A DNA stretch of 64,000 nucleotides from NCBI GenBank assembly GCA_016709335.1, contig JADJNC010000060.1, forward strand, positions 124,001 to 188,000, written 5' to 3'. Source of the DNA: Candidatus Propionivibrio dominans. Its GTDB lineage: Bacteria; Pseudomonadota; Gammaproteobacteria; Burkholderiales; Rhodocyclaceae. Numbering within the stretch: the first letter of the stretch is position 1; every line of letters begins with the position of its first letter. Position numbers and translations under genes: made by a program. The notes below the pieces were generated by a model. It was not told the DNA's origin. It saw only the letters and a list, made by a program, of their open reading frames with translations, and ran no database searches. Below, one piece after another: positions 27,911 to 38,274 of the stretch.

Positions 27911-27950
27911 AAAAAACGGCGCCGGACCACATGGTCCGGCGCCGTTTTTT
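27911..27950. terminator. Bidirectional terminator between fbp and ssb
   Basis: Near-perfect 19-pair stem (27911-27929 with 27932-27950) with A-run and T-run flanks; serves fbp (+) and the converging ssb (-). Confidence 0.92.
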
Positions 27951-27965
27951 TATTCCATATAAAGT

Positions 27966-28442
27966 TCAGAACGGAATATCGTCATCCATATCTTCAAAGC
28001 TTGGCGTCTTTTTGCCTGGGGCAGCCCCTCTGGGCGCTCCCGTTGCGCCCGACGACGGCATGCTGCCACCGTATTCGGCTTCGCCACCGGACGATGAAGC
28101 GGCATTTTGGCGACTGCCGAGCATCTTCATTTCCTCGGCTTCGATTTCAGTCGTGTAGCGCTCCTGCCCCTCCTTGTCCTGCCACTTGCGCGTGCGGATG
28201 CGACCCTCGATATAGACCTGCGAGCCCTTTTTAAGGTACTGCGAGACGATCTCGGCCAGTTTGCGATAGAAGACGACACGATGCCACTCGGTGCTTTCCT
28301 TTTTCTCGCCGGTGGCCTTGTCTTTCCATGAGTCGGATGTTGCGATGGTTACGTTTGCGACCGCATCCCCATTGGTCATGTAGCGCACTTCGGGATCCTT
28401 ACCGAGGTTACCGACGAGAATTACCTTATTGACCGAAGCCAT
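27966..28442 (-). CDS. ssb: Single-stranded DNA-binding protein
   Basis: 158 residues. N-terminal OB fold ([58 protein letters not shown]), then a disordered Gly/Pro/Ser linker and the acidic tail MDDDIPF that recruits replication and repair proteins. Follows the MFS transporter gene and lies opposite uvrA, the usual uvrA | MFS-ssb arrangement in betaproteobacteria. Confidence 0.97.
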   Translation of the reverse strand: MASVNKVILVGNLGKDPEVRYMTNGDAVANVTIATSDSWKDKATGEKKESTEWHRVVFYRKLAEIVSQYLKKGSQVYIEGRIRTRKWQDKEGQERYTTEIEAEEMKMLGSRQNAASSSGGEAEYGGSMPSSGATGAPRGAAPGKKTPSFEDMDDDIPF

Positions 28443-28484
28443 GTTGCCTCCATGAAGGGTATATGAAACATCGATTATAAGGAT

Positions 28485-29691
28485 TTATGCCGGCTGTTGG
28501 CGAATGCGTGCCGCAGGCATGGTCATGGTCAGCCCGAAGCCAAGCCAGACGAGCGCCAGCGCCGCGCAGGCGATCCATACGGCCTGCGCACCCGAGTGCA
28601 TGGCCAGCGCACCACCGAATACCCCGCCGAGAAATAGCCCGAGCGACTGGGTGGTGTTGTATACGCCCAGCGCGGCGCCTTTGGCGTGCGGCGGCGCGAT
28701 GCGCGAAATCAGCGAGGGCTGCGTTGCTTCGAGAATATTGAAGGCCACGAAGAATAGCGTCAGCCACAAGGCCAGCGCATAAACATTTTGCCCGTAGAAA
28801 CCGAATCCCACCTGAACGACGAGCAGAAGTGCGATCGCGGCGTTGAATATGAGTTTCATCCTGCCGTATTTTTCTGCGGCAATGATCGCCGGCACCATCA
28901 CGACAAACGACAGCAGCACCGCCGGCAGGTAAATTTTCCAGTGCTCAGCGACGGGCAGCCCGCCAGTACGGACCAGCGCCGAAGGCAGCAGCACCCACAT
29001 CGCCGTCTGCATCAGGTGCAGGGTAAAAACGCCAAAGTTCATGCGCAGCAGTTGCGGGTTGCTCAGCACCTCGACGAAGCTCGGCCAGCCGGGCTGTCAG
29101 GGGAATCGCCGGGGCCGCCGGCACCACCCTGAGCACGACCAGGATCGCCAGAATGGCCAGAACACCGGTCAGCGCGAAAATGCCCGGCATGCCGATCGTC
29201 GCGTAGAGCAAGGGCGCGCCAACCATCGATAGCGCAAAGACCAGGCCGATGCTCGAACCGATCATCGCCATCACCTTGGTCAGATGCTGCTCGCGCGTCA
29301 GATCTGCCGCCAGCGCGGTGACTGCGGCAGAAATGGCGCCCGCGCCCTGCAGCACGCGACCGGCGATGACACCGTAAATATCGCCGGCCAGCGCCGCTAC
29401 AAAGCTGCCGATGATGAAAAGCACGAGGCCGAAAACGATGACCGGCTTGCGCCCGAAACGATCCGATGCCGTGCCGTAAAGAATTTGCAGACAGGCCTGA
29501 GTGAGACCGTAGGCGCCGAGTGCGAAACCAACCAGGCTCATGTCGTCCCCACCAGGCAGGTCTTTGGCGTAGATCGAGAAGACCGGCAGGATCAGGAACA
29601 GCCCGAGCATGCGCAAGGCAAAAATGGAGGCCAGCCCGATTCCGGCACGGCGCTCGGCTGAAGTCATCGGATCATTGGTTGGGGATAACAT
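28485..29691 (-). CDS. MFS transporter (frame interrupted by one extra base)
   Basis: About 400 residues and twelve expected membrane segments when repaired. The N-terminal half (GIGLASIFALRMLGLFLILPVFSIYA, LPGGDDMSLVGFALGAYGLTQA, YGTASDRFGRKPVIVFGLVLF with the MFS loop motif GxxxDRxGRK) runs to about 29093. There an extra base in a G-run (29091-29093) shifts the frame, and the C-terminal half (FVEVLSNPQLLRMNFGVFTLHLMQTAMWVLLPSALV, PHAKGAALGVYNTTQSLGLFLGG) continues in another frame to 28485. The substrate is unknown; members next to uvrA/ssb are often called drug exporters without proof. Start at 29691 or 29667. Confidence 0.87.
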
Positions 29692-30072
29692 CAGGTCAAC
29701 ACCGGGGAAACAGGGAAATTGCGGAACAAGGATTGGTTTGATCGCTCGGAACTGCGTATATTAACAGGTTTGCTTTTGCACCTTGCCCGCACGCCAGGGT
29801 CCAAGCGATTGAAACCCCGACATCATGCGTAGAGAAATGCTGAAAAACCAGCGAATTTCATTCTTTGAATTAAGGAAACGCTGAATAAGCCGTCACACCG
29901 GCAGAAGCCAGTGTCCAGTGCCTTGATTTTTCTGGATTCCGGCTTCTGCCCCGAAGGAAATACTCTTGGGGTGCGCCGGAATGACGATTTGATACTTGAT
30001 CAGCGGCTCCTAAACTCAGTACCTCTGAGCCTCAGCGGTAAATTTTAAAGTTAAATGTGATTGCCTTTCCCA
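29692..30072. repeat. Intergenic region between MFS gene and uvrA with an inverted-repeat element
   Basis: No gene seen. At 29891-29986 there is a compact element with outer imperfect inverted ends (cgtcacaccggc at 29891 and gccggaatgacg at 29975) and a perfect inner pair (ggcagaagcc at 29900, ggcttctgcc at 29941). It belongs to the widespread family of 'ATTCCGG...GGAATGACG' intergenic repeats. The rest must contain the divergent promoters. Confidence 0.6.
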
Positions 30073-32919
30073 ATGGATGAACTAAAAGAAATCAGGATTC
30101 GCGGCGCACGCACGCACAACCTGAAAAACATCAATCTTGATCTGCCACGCAACCGCCTGATCGTGATTACCGGCCTCTCCGGTTCAGGCAAATCCTCGCT
30201 CGCCTTTGACACGCTTTATGCCGAAGGTCAGCGGCGCTACGTCGAGTCGCTGTCGGCCTATGCCCGCCAGTTCCTGCAGCGCATGGACAAGCCGGACGTC
30301 GACCTGATCGAGGGGCTGTCACCGGCCATTTCCATCGAGCAGAAGGCGACCAGCCACAACCCGCGTTCGACGGTCGGCACGGTGACCGAAATCCACGATT
30401 ACCTGCGCCTGCTTTTTGCCCGCGCCGGCACCCCCTATTGCCCGGAACACCGGCAGCCGCTGGATTCACAGACCGTCTCGCAGATGGTCGATCACGTGCT
30501 CGCCCTGCCCGCCGAAAGCCGGCTGATGATCCTGGCGCCGGTGGTGGCCAACCGCAAGGGCGAACAGCTCGAACTCTTTGCCGAACTGCGCGCGCAGGGC
30601 TTTGCCCGCTTGCGTGTCGACGGAAAAACCTACGAAATCGACGCCCTGCCAAAACTGGCCAAGACGCACAAACATACCGTTGATGTGGTCGTTGACCGCC
30701 TCAAGGTGCGCGACGACATGCGCCAGCGCCTGGCCGAGTCGTTTGAAACGGCATTGCGTCACGCCGATGGCCGCGCCATCGCCCAGGAGATGGATAGCGG
30801 GAAGGAACACCTCTTCTCGGCCAAATTCGCCTGCCCGGCATGCTCGTATTCACTGCAGGAACTCGAACCGCGAATCTTTTCGTTCAACAACCCGATGGGT
30901 GCCTGCCCGACCTGCGACGGCCTCGGCGTGATCCAGTTCTTCGACCCCAAACGCATCGTCGCCCGCCCCGACCTGTCGCTGGCCGCCGGTGCCATACGCG
31001 GCTGGGATCGACGCAATGCGTTCTACTTCCAGATGCTTGGCTCGCTGGCGGCACACTACACTTTTGACGTCGAAACACCGTTCGCCAATCTGCCGGAAAG
31101 CACTCAGAAAATCCTGCTCTATGGCTCAGGACGCGAAACAGTCCCCTTCAACTACCTCAACGAGCGTGGCAAAAGCACGGTGCGCGAGCACATCTTCGAG
31201 GGTATCGTCGGCAACTTTGAACGCCGTTACAAGGAAACCGACTCGGTGGCCGTTCGTGAAGAACTCGCCAAACTGATCAGCAACAAGATCTGCCCGGGTT
31301 GCGCGGGTGCCCGGCTACGTGAAGAAGCACGCAACGTGCGGATCGGAACATCGGCCGATGCACTCACACTGCATGAGATCAGCCGCCTGCCGCTGGCCGA
31401 GGCGCGCGACCATTTTCTGGCGCTGCATTTGGTTGGCAACAAGGCGCAGGTCGCCGAAAAAATTCTCAAGGAAATAACCAGCCGCCTGCAGTTCCTGATC
31501 AATGTCGGGCTTGATTATCTCTCGCTCGACCGCTCGGCAGAAACACTTTCTGGCGGCGAAGCGCAACGCATTCGTCTGGCGTCCCAAATCGGCTCGGGCC
31601 TGACCGGCGTCATGTACGTACTCGACGAGCCATCGATCGGTCTACATCAACGCGACAACAAGCGCCTGCTGGAAACCTCAGGCAACTGCGCGACATCGGC
31701 AACACGGTGATTGTCGTCGAGCACGACGAAGATGCCATCCGCAGCGCCGACTACGTCGTGTTCATCGGCCCCGGCGCCGGCGTGCACGGCGGATTCATCG
31801 TCGCCGAAGGAACACCGGAACAGGTCGCCGGCAATCCGCTGTCGATGACCGGCGATTATCTTTCCGGCCGGCGCCGCATCGAAGCGCCCGGCAAACCGCG
31901 CCAGCCCGACCCGGCACGCCAATTGACCTTAAGCGGCGCACGCGGCAACAATTTGAAGAATGTCACGCTGGAACTGCCGGTCGGTTTGTTCACCTGCATC
32001 ACCGGCGTGTCCGGTTCAGGCAAATCAACGCTGATCAACGACACGCTCTACGCTGCGGCTGCTCGGCACCTCTACGGCTCGACAGGCGAACCCGCCGAGC
32101 ATGACGAAATCATTGGACTCGACCACTTCGACAAGGTTATCAACGTCGATCAGAGCCCGATCGGTCGCACACCGCGCTCCAACCCGGCCACCTATACCGG
32201 GCTGCTGACGCCGATCCGCGAACTGTTCGCCGGGGTGCCGGAATCGCGTTCGCGCGGCTACGGCCCCGGTCGCTTCTCGTTCAACGTCAAGGGAGGTCGT
32301 TGAGAAGCCTGCCAGGGTGACGGCGTGATCAAGGTCGAGATGCACTTTCTGCCCGACATCTACGTCTCCTGTGATGTCTGCCACGGCAAGCGCTACAACC
32401 GCGAAACACTCGAGGTGCATTACAGTGGCAAGACCATCCACGACATCCTGCAAATGACCGTCGAGCTGGCGCGCGAGTTCTTCGACGCCATTCCGGTTGT
32501 CGCACGCAAGCTGCAGACGCTGGTCGATGTCGGCCTCTCCCTACATCACGCTCGGCCAGGCGGCAACCACGCTCTCCGGCGGCGAGGCACAGCGCGTCAA
32601 GCTGGCGCTCGAACTATCGAAACGCGACACCGGAAGAACGCTGTACATTCTCGACGAACCGACCACCGGCCTGCACTTCCAGGATATCGAAATGCTGCTC
32701 AGGGTACTGCATCGCCTGGCCGATCACGGCAACACGGTGGTGGTCATCGAACACAATCTGGATGTCATCAGAACCGCCGACTGGATCGTGGACCTCGGAC
32801 CCGAGGGTGGTGACGGCGGCGGACGTATTCTTGCCGCAGGACCGCCTAAAACCATAGTTAAAGCAGCAGGCAGCCACACCGGCCGTTTCCTGAAACCCCT
32901 GCTGGCGCGTAATAAATGA
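30073..32919 (+). CDS. uvrA: UvrABC system protein A (interrupted at three places)
   Basis: Damage-recognition ATPase of nucleotide excision repair, about 948 residues when repaired. N-terminal half: [14 protein letters not shown], Walker [17 protein letters not shown], zinc site CPAC...[11 protein letters not shown] signature [20 protein letters not shown]-terminal half: [31 protein letters not shown], a second zinc site and [15 protein letters not shown]. Breaks: one C missing at 31676-31677; an in-frame TGA at 32301-32303 exactly where the first cysteine of CxxC belongs (R-*-EACQGDG); one extra C in the run at 32539-32541. Start ATG at 30073 fits the family; a TTG lies at 30061. Error is the likeliest cause. 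Confidence 0.93.
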
Positions 32920-33081
32920 GCGTTTTGCACCGTCGATAGCGCTTGCAAACTCACAAAAACAACAACATTTGTAAAATCTTTAGAAATTCCGTGCTCAACC
33001 CCTTCCCAGAGAGCACGTGAAGTGCAAGAATCAAAGCGGAATTTAATTCCAGCTTTTTAACAATCAACAGGAGGCAATAAT

Positions 33082-33378
33082 ATGAATAAGTCTGAATTGA
33101 TCGATGCCATTGCTACTCGTACCGATTTGTCCAAGGTTGCTGCCAGCAAGGCCCTGGATGCCGTTATTGAAACAATCGTTGATGCCGTTGCCAAGGGCGA
33201 TGGTGTAAGCCTCGTTGGTTTCGGTTCCTTCAAGGCGGCCGCCCGTGCCGCCCGCGAAGGCAAGAACCCGAAGACCGGTGAAAAGATCAAGATTGCCGCG
33301 ACCACCGTGCCGAAGTTCTCCGCCGGTGCAACCTTCAAGGCCAGTGTTGCCTCAGCCAAGGGCAAGAAGAAGAAGTAA
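33082..33378 (+). CDS. hupB: HU-family DNA-binding protein
   Basis: 98 residues: MNKSELIDAIATRTDLSKVAASKALDAVIETIVDAV, GFGSF, then the DNA-grasping arm with REGKNPKTGEKI and VPKFSAGATFK. A basic C-terminal tail (SAKGKKKK) extends the usual 90-residue protein. Nucleoid protein that bends DNA non-specifically. GGAGG precedes the ATG. The RNPxTG-like sequence here is KNPKTG, typical of HU rather than IHF. A terminator follows directly. Confidence 0.96.
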   Translation: MNKSELIDAIATRTDLSKVAASKALDAVIETIVDAVAKGDGVSLVGFGSFKAAARAAREGKNPKTGEKIKIAATTVPKFSAGATFKASVASAKGKKKK

Positions 33379-33391
33379 TCCTCGTCTGGCG

Positions 33392-33424
33392 AAAAAAGCT
33401 TGCAGCATGGCAAGCTTTTTTTTT
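33392..33424 (+). terminator. Rho-independent terminator after HU gene
   Basis: Twelve-pair stem (33392-33403 with 33410-33421) with a six-base loop, ending in a T tract to 33424. Confidence 0.9.
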
Positions 33425-33553
33425 GGGCTTTTTCCATTCACAAGAACGGCCTCTGGCCAGATCACCTGATCACCTGATCACCTGCCAAAGCAGTGTGTTG
33501 ATCATCAGCAAAATTGACGCGCCATGACACGCCGCGTAGAATTTTCCTTTTTC

Positions 33554-33629
33554 GGGGGCGTAGCTCAGTTGGGAGAGCGATTGGTTCGCAATCAATAGGT
33601 CGGCGGTTCGATCCCGCCCGTCTCCACCA
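33554..33629 (+). tRNA. tRNA-Ala (anticodon CGC)
   Basis: 76 bases with CCA encoded. Acceptor GGGGGCG pairs with CGTCTCC and includes the G3-U70 wobble that identifies alanine tRNAs. D arm GCTC/GAGC; anticodon stem ATTGG/TCAAT with loop TTCGCAA, anticodon CGC; T arm GGCGG TTCGATC CCGCC. It stands alone between HU and rmlA. Confidence 0.95.
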
Positions 33630-33705
33630 GTTTTAACAAGGCTTGCAGCGATGTAAGCCTTTGTCATTTTCGGCACATGACGCATTGTTTTAAAGAGAAT
33701 CCCCA

Positions 33706-34592
33706 ATGACCCAACGCAAAGGCATCATCCTGGCGGGGGTTCCGGTACCCGGCTTTATCCGGCAACGCAGGTCGTATCCAAGCAACTGCTGCCGATCTTC
33801 GACAAGCCGATGATCTACTACCCGCTCAGTACCCTGCTACTGGCGGGTATCCGAGACATTCTGGTGATCTCGACACCACAGGATACGCCGCGCTTCGAGC
33901 AATTGCTCGGGGATGGCCACCAGTGGGGGATCCGCATCACCTATGCGGTACAACCCTCCCCCGATGGCCTGGCGCAGGCTTTCCTGATTGGCGAAGCCTT
34001 TCTCGGCGACGATCCGTCGGCGCTGGTGCTCGGCGACAACATCTTCTACGGCCATGATTTCGCCGGGGTGCTGAGTAACGCCAACCAGCGCACAGCGGGT
34101 GCAACGGTGTTTGCCTATCCGGTAACCGATCCCGAACGCTATGGGGTGGTCGAGTTCGATCGACAGGGACGCGCTATCAGCCTGGAAGAAAAACCGAAGG
34201 CACCCAAATCGCGCTATGCCGTGACCGGGCTCTACTTTTACGACGAGCAGGTGGTGGATCTGGCCAAATCGATCATGCCCTCTGCACGCGGCGAACTGGA
34301 AATTACCGACCTCAACCGGCTTTATCTTGAGCAAGGCAAGCTTGAGGTGGAGACCATGGGCCGCGGTTATGCCTGGCTCGATACCGGCACCCACGAGTCG
34401 ATGCTCGAAGCCAGCCAGTTCATTCACACCATCGAAAAGCGTCAGGGATTGAAAGTGGCCTGCCCAGAGGAAATCGTCTGGCGCAACGGCTGGGTTGACG
34501 ATGCGCAGCTTGAGCGGCTGGCACAGCCGCTCGGCAAGTCGGGCTACGGCGAGTATCTGCGCGGCTTGCTTTACGAGAAGGTGCAGCAGTGA
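33706..34592 (+). CDS. rmlA: Glucose-1-phosphate thymidylyltransferase (frame interrupted near start)
   Basis: About 295 residues when repaired. Makes dTDP-glucose from dTTP and glucose 1-phosphate, the first step to dTDP-L-rhamnose. The start [11 protein letters not shown] is followed by one missing G in the run 33735-33739; restoring it gives the nucleotide-binding loop [31 protein letters not shown]. Downstream: [73 protein letters not shown]. Its stop overlaps the rmlC start (ATGA). rmlB and rmlD are not in the window, so the pathway is completed elsewhere. Confidence 0.93.
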
Positions 34593-35137
34593 AGGTGACG
34601 CGATGTGCCATTGCCGATGTGCTGCTCATCGAACCGAGGGTGTTTGGTGATGATCGCGGCTTTTTTTTCGAAAGCTTCAACCAGCGTACCTTTTGTGATA
34701 TCACCGGGTTGAGCGTCGATTTCGTTCAGGACAATCATTCAAAGTCGGCACGCAACGTGCTGCGTGGCCTGCATTACCAGATCAGTCAGCCGCAGGGCAA
34801 GCTGGTGCGCGTGGTGGCCGGCGAGGTATTCGACGTGGCGGTGGATCTGCGCCGCCGTTCGCCGACCTTCGGCCGCTGGGTGGGCAAGAGGCTATCGGCT
34901 GACAACAAGCATCAACTCTGGATTCCATCCGGCATGGCGCACGGTTTTGTGGTGCTCTCCGAAAGTGCGGAGTTTCTCTACAAGACGACGGACTACTGGG
35001 CGCCCGAACACGAGCGCTGCATTGCCTGGAATGACCCGACGCTGGCGATCGAGTGGCCGGCCCTTAACGGGGGGCCGCTGCTCTCGGCCAAGGATGCCAA
35101 AGGGGTAGCGTTTCTGAAGGCTGAGGTTTTTGAATGA
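34589..35137 (+). CDS. rmlC: dTDP-4-dehydrorhamnose 3,5-epimerase
   Basis: 182 residues, normal length. Third enzyme of dTDP-L-rhamnose synthesis. Cupin-fold signatures: [41 protein letters not shown] (catalytic His), [28 protein letters not shown] and [23 protein letters not shown]. Overlaps rmlA by four bases and is followed closely by the phosphohexomutase gene, forming a nucleotide-sugar operon. Confidence 0.96.
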   Translation: MKVTRCAIADVLLIEPRVFGDDRGFFFESFNQRTFCDITGLSVDFVQDNHSKSARNVLRGLHYQISQPQGKLVRVVAGEVFDVAVDLRRRSPTFGRWVGKRLSADNKHQLWIPSGMAHGFVVLSESAEFLYKTTDYWAPEHERCIAWNDPTLAIEWPALNGGPLLSAKDAKGVAFLKAEVFE

Positions 35138-35165
35138 AATTCGTTTTGGGCTGTGGATACTTTCC

Positions 35166-36620
35166 ATGAATCCGCCAGAACAACAGCTCGTCATCCAGGA
35201 ACTGATGGACGCCAGCGGCGTGCGCTTCGGCACCAGCGGTGCGCGTGGTCTGGTGGCCAACATGACGAGCGAGGTCTGTTTCGCCTATACGAGGGCCTTC
35301 CTGAAAGCGGTTTCGGCAACTTCCGGAAGCGTTGCGCTGGCCATGGATCTGCGTCCGAGCAGCCCGTCGATTGCGGCAGCGTGTGCGGCCGCCATCGAGC
35401 ATGCCGGTCTGAGCGTGGACTTTTGCGGTGCGATTCCTACGCCGGCACTCGCCTGTTACGCCCAGTCGCAGGGACTGCCGGGCCTGATGGTCACTGGCAG
35501 CCACATTCCTTTTGACCGCAACGGCATCAAATTCTACGCAGCAACGGGCGAGATCACCAAGACCGACGAAGTCAATATCAGCCGCGCTGTAGTCAGCGTG
35601 CCCGCAGCGGGCCGGGTGCTTGCCCTGCCGCAAGTCAATCGCAGCGCCTATCTTAACTATATCGAGCGACATCTTCAGTTCTTCCCGCCCAATTGCCTGG
35701 CCGGCATGCGGCTTGGCTTTTACGAACACTCCAGTGTGGCGCGCGATCTGTTGCGGGAGATTCTCGAACTGCTCGGCGCAAAGGTCATCGCTTTGGGACG
35801 AACCGACGAGTTTGTCCCGATCGACACCGAAGCGGTGAGCGATGCCGATGTTCAGCAGGCGCGTCGCTGGGCTGAGCAATACGCTTTTGATGCCATTCTG
35901 TCGACGGATGGCGATGCCGACCGGCCCCTGCTTGGCGATGAACATGGCAACTGGTTCCGAGGCGATATCAGCGGCATCCTCTGTGCCCGCTATCTGGGAG
36001 CGCAGGCGGTGGCCTCCACGGTCAGTTGCAATACGGCACTTGAACTGTGCGCTTCGTTCGCGAAAGTGATCCGCACCCGTATCGGTTCGCCTTATGTGAT
36101 TGAAGGCATCGGGCAATTGATCGAATCCGGCCAGCGCAATGTCGTCGGCTTTGAGCCGAATGGCGGTTTTCTGGTCGGCTCTGCTGTTGAAAAGAACGGC
36201 AGGGTGCTATCGCCCTTGCTCACACGGGATGCGGTGTTGCCGATCCTCTGCCTGCTTTCGCTGGCCAGAGAGAATGGCTGCCGGGTTTCAGAATTGCCCC
36301 TTCAATTGCCGGCACGCTTTACGGCGAGTGATCGTCTGCAGGATTTTCCGAGTGCAACGAGTCGCACGATCCTGGCGGAGCTTGCCGCATCCAGTGCCGC
36401 CATTGATGAGCTGTTGGCTGGCCTGTGCGGGCCAGTCAGCGGGCTGGATCAGACCGATGGATTGCGGATCTTTCTTGAAAACGGGGATATCGTCCATTTT
36501 CGCCCCTCGGGCAACGCGCCGGAGTTACGCTGCTATGCCGAGTCGGCCAGTCAGGAGAGGTCCGGGTTGCTGGTGCAGGAGGGCCTGCGCCGCATGCAAG
36601 ACCGACTCAAGGCTGCGTAG
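35166..36620 (+). CDS. Phosphomannomutase / phosphoglucomutase-family protein
   Basis: 484 residues from the ATG at 35166 (a TTG at 35130 would add 12). Alpha-D-phosphohexomutase with the four family loops: phosphoserine loop TGSHIPFDRNGIKF (Ser112), metal loop DGDADRP, sugar loop GFEPNGGF and phosphate loop RPSGNAPELRCY. Two loops differ from the commonest forms (TGSHIP for TASHNP, EPNGG for EESGG), a pattern seen in manB-like enzymes of polysaccharide loci. With manC downstream it would supply mannose 1-phosphate for GDP-mannose. Uninterrupted, unlike manC. Confidence 0.88.
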   Translation: MNPPEQQLVIQELMDASGVRFGTSGARGLVANMTSEVCFAYTRAFLKAVSATSGSVALAMDLRPSSPSIAAACAAAIEHAGLSVDFCGAIPTPALACYAQSQGLPGLMVTGSHIPFDRNGIKFYAATGEITKTDEVNISRAVVSVPAAGRVLALPQVNRSAYLNYIERHLQFFPPNCLAGMRLGFYEHSSVARDLLREILELLGAKVIALGRTDEFVPIDTEAVSDADVQQARRWAEQYAFDAILSTDGDADRPLLGDEHGNWFRGDISGILCARYLGAQAVASTVSCNTALELCASFAKVIRTRIGSPYVIEGIGQLIESGQRNVVGFEPNGGFLVGSAVEKNGRVLSPLLTRDAVLPILCLLSLARENGCRVSELPLQLPARFTASDRLQDFPSATSRTILAELAASSAAIDELLAGLCGPVSGLDQTDGLRIFLENGDIVHFRPSGNAPELRCYAESASQERSGLLVQEGLRRMQDRLKAA

Positions 36621-36632
36621 AAACATTTGATC

Positions 36633-36758
36633 TGTAGGTCGGGTTAGCGTAGCGTAACCCGACTGAATGACCCCGGAGCCAGCCTGGGGAAGCGCAAAGC
36701 CGACAATGTGCGGCCCCGATTTCCGCTGTCGGGTTACGCTACGCTAACCCGACCTACA
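36633..36758. repeat. Inverted-repeat element with 30-bp perfect ends
   Basis: Perfect 30-base inverted arms (36633-36662 and 36729-36758), each starting tgtaggtcgggttagcgtag when read inward, around a 66-base centre. Each arm contains a nearly self-complementary 20-mer (gggttagcgtagcgtaaccc). It encodes no protein and resembles miniature repeats common between betaproteobacterial genes. Confidence 0.8.
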
Positions 36759-36810
36759 CACTACACAACGAAATTTTTTTATCATAAATACTGATTTCCG
36801 GGAGATTTCC

Positions 36811-38247
36811 GTGCTGATTCAACCCGTTGTTCTTTCCGGTGGCTCGGGCACCTGCCCGTGGCCGCTGTCGCGAAAATATCCTGGCAGTTGCTGCCGCTGA
36901 TCGGCGAGGATTCGCTGTTGCAGGCCACCGTGCGCCGCGTTGAGGGGATCGCCGGGGTGCAAATTGCCTCCCCGATGATTGTGTGCAACGAGGAATACCG
37001 CTTTGTGATCGCCGAGCAGATGCGGCTGATGGGCAAGGACGGCCCGATTCTGCTCGAACCGGCCGGGCGCAATACCGCCCCGGCGCTGACGCTGGCCGCG
37101 CTGGCGGCGATGCGCGACGGCGCCGATCCGATCCTGCTGGTGATGCCGGCCGACCATGTCATTCAGGATACCCCGGCTTTTCAGGAGGTGGTGCGCCAGG
37201 GCGCGGCGCTGGCCGACGCGGGGGCAGTGGTAACTTTTGGCATCACCCCGGATTCACCTGGAAACGGGTTATGGCTATATCCAGAGCGGCCCGGCGCTTG
37301 GTCAGGGCAGCGCCCGCAGGATCGCGCGCTTTGTCGAGAAACCGGATCTGGCCACCGCACAAGGCTATCTCGGATGCCGGATCCTACCCGTGGAACAGCG
37401 GCCTGTTCATGATGCGCGCTTCGGTATGGCTTCGGCGATCGGCGTTTGCCGGGATGACATTCTTTCGGCGTGCCGCACGGCGTGGGCGCAAGGCTCGGCG
37501 GATGGGGCATTCTTGCGCGTCGACAAGGATGCTTTCGCGCAATGCCCGGCGGATTCGATCGACTACGCGGTGATGGAGCGAATTGCGGCAGGCGCACTGA
37601 CGCTGCCCGCCGGCGTGGTCATCCCGCTCGCGGCCGGCTGGTCCGACGTTGGTGCCTGGGATGCCTTTGTGGAAGGTGCTGGCGAAGGACAGTGCGGGCA
37701 ACGTGGCCCAGGGTGATGTCCTGCCGCACGGCTGCCGCAATACACTGGCCCTGTCTGCCGGTCGCCTGCTGGCCTGCATTGGCGTGCAGGACCTGGTCGT
37801 CGTCGAAACGCCCGACGCCATCCTGGTTTCGCACAAGGACAAGACGCAGGAGGTCAAGCAGATCGTCGATCGTCTCAAGCGTGACGGGCGTAGCGAAGGG
37901 CAACTGCACCGCAAGGTGTTCCGCCCCTGGGGCTCCTACGACGGGGTCGATGCCGGCGAGCGCTTTCTGGTCAAGCGCATTGTCGTCAAGCCGGGCGCCA
38001 TCCTCTCAATGCAGATGCATCACCACCGCGCCGAGCACTGGATTGTCGTGCGCGGCACGGCGAAGGTGACCCGTGAAGATTCCAACCTACCTGGTTTCCG
38101 AGAAACAATCGACCTTCATTCCGCTTCGGCATCAAATACCGTCTGGAGAATCCGGGACGCCTGCCGCTGGAGATGATCGAGGTGCAATCGGGCTCGTATC
38201 TGGGTGAGGACGACATTGTTCGCTTCGAGGATATTTACGGGCGCTGA
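36811..38247 (+). pseudogene. manC: Mannose-1-phosphate guanylyltransferase / mannose-6-phosphate isomerase (multiply frameshifted)
   Basis: Type II bifunctional enzyme, about 478 residues when repaired, making GDP-mannose. The GTG at 36811 follows GGGAG and begins LIQPVVLSGGSGT. At least six indels break it: near 36882, 37260, 37373, 37434, 37666 and around 38085. Pieces read in order: LLPLIGEDSLLQATVRRV, LEPAGRNTAPALTLAAL, VMPADHVI, ETGYGYIQSG, ARFVEKPDLATAQGYL, DAGSYPWNSGLFMMRA, PADSIDYAVMER, GWSDVGAWDA, then the isomerase cupin RPWGSYDGVDAGERFLVKRIVVKPGAILSMQMHHHRAEHWIVVRGTA. It could be a real pseudogene, but most changes are one-base, as in nearby essential genes. Confidence 0.85.
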
Positions 38248-38274
38248 GCTGACACCGGGCCAAAACGTGCAGGT

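Noticed and set aside
27911..27950. Very long hairpin as a possible small RNA or repeat
   Set aside because: A/T tracts on both sides and its place between convergent fbp and ssb make a bidirectional terminator the simple reading.
32301..32303. Selenocysteine codon in UvrA
   Set aside because: TGA at a cysteine position fits the pattern, but two indels in the same gene make a base error far more likely and no selenoprotein UvrA is known.
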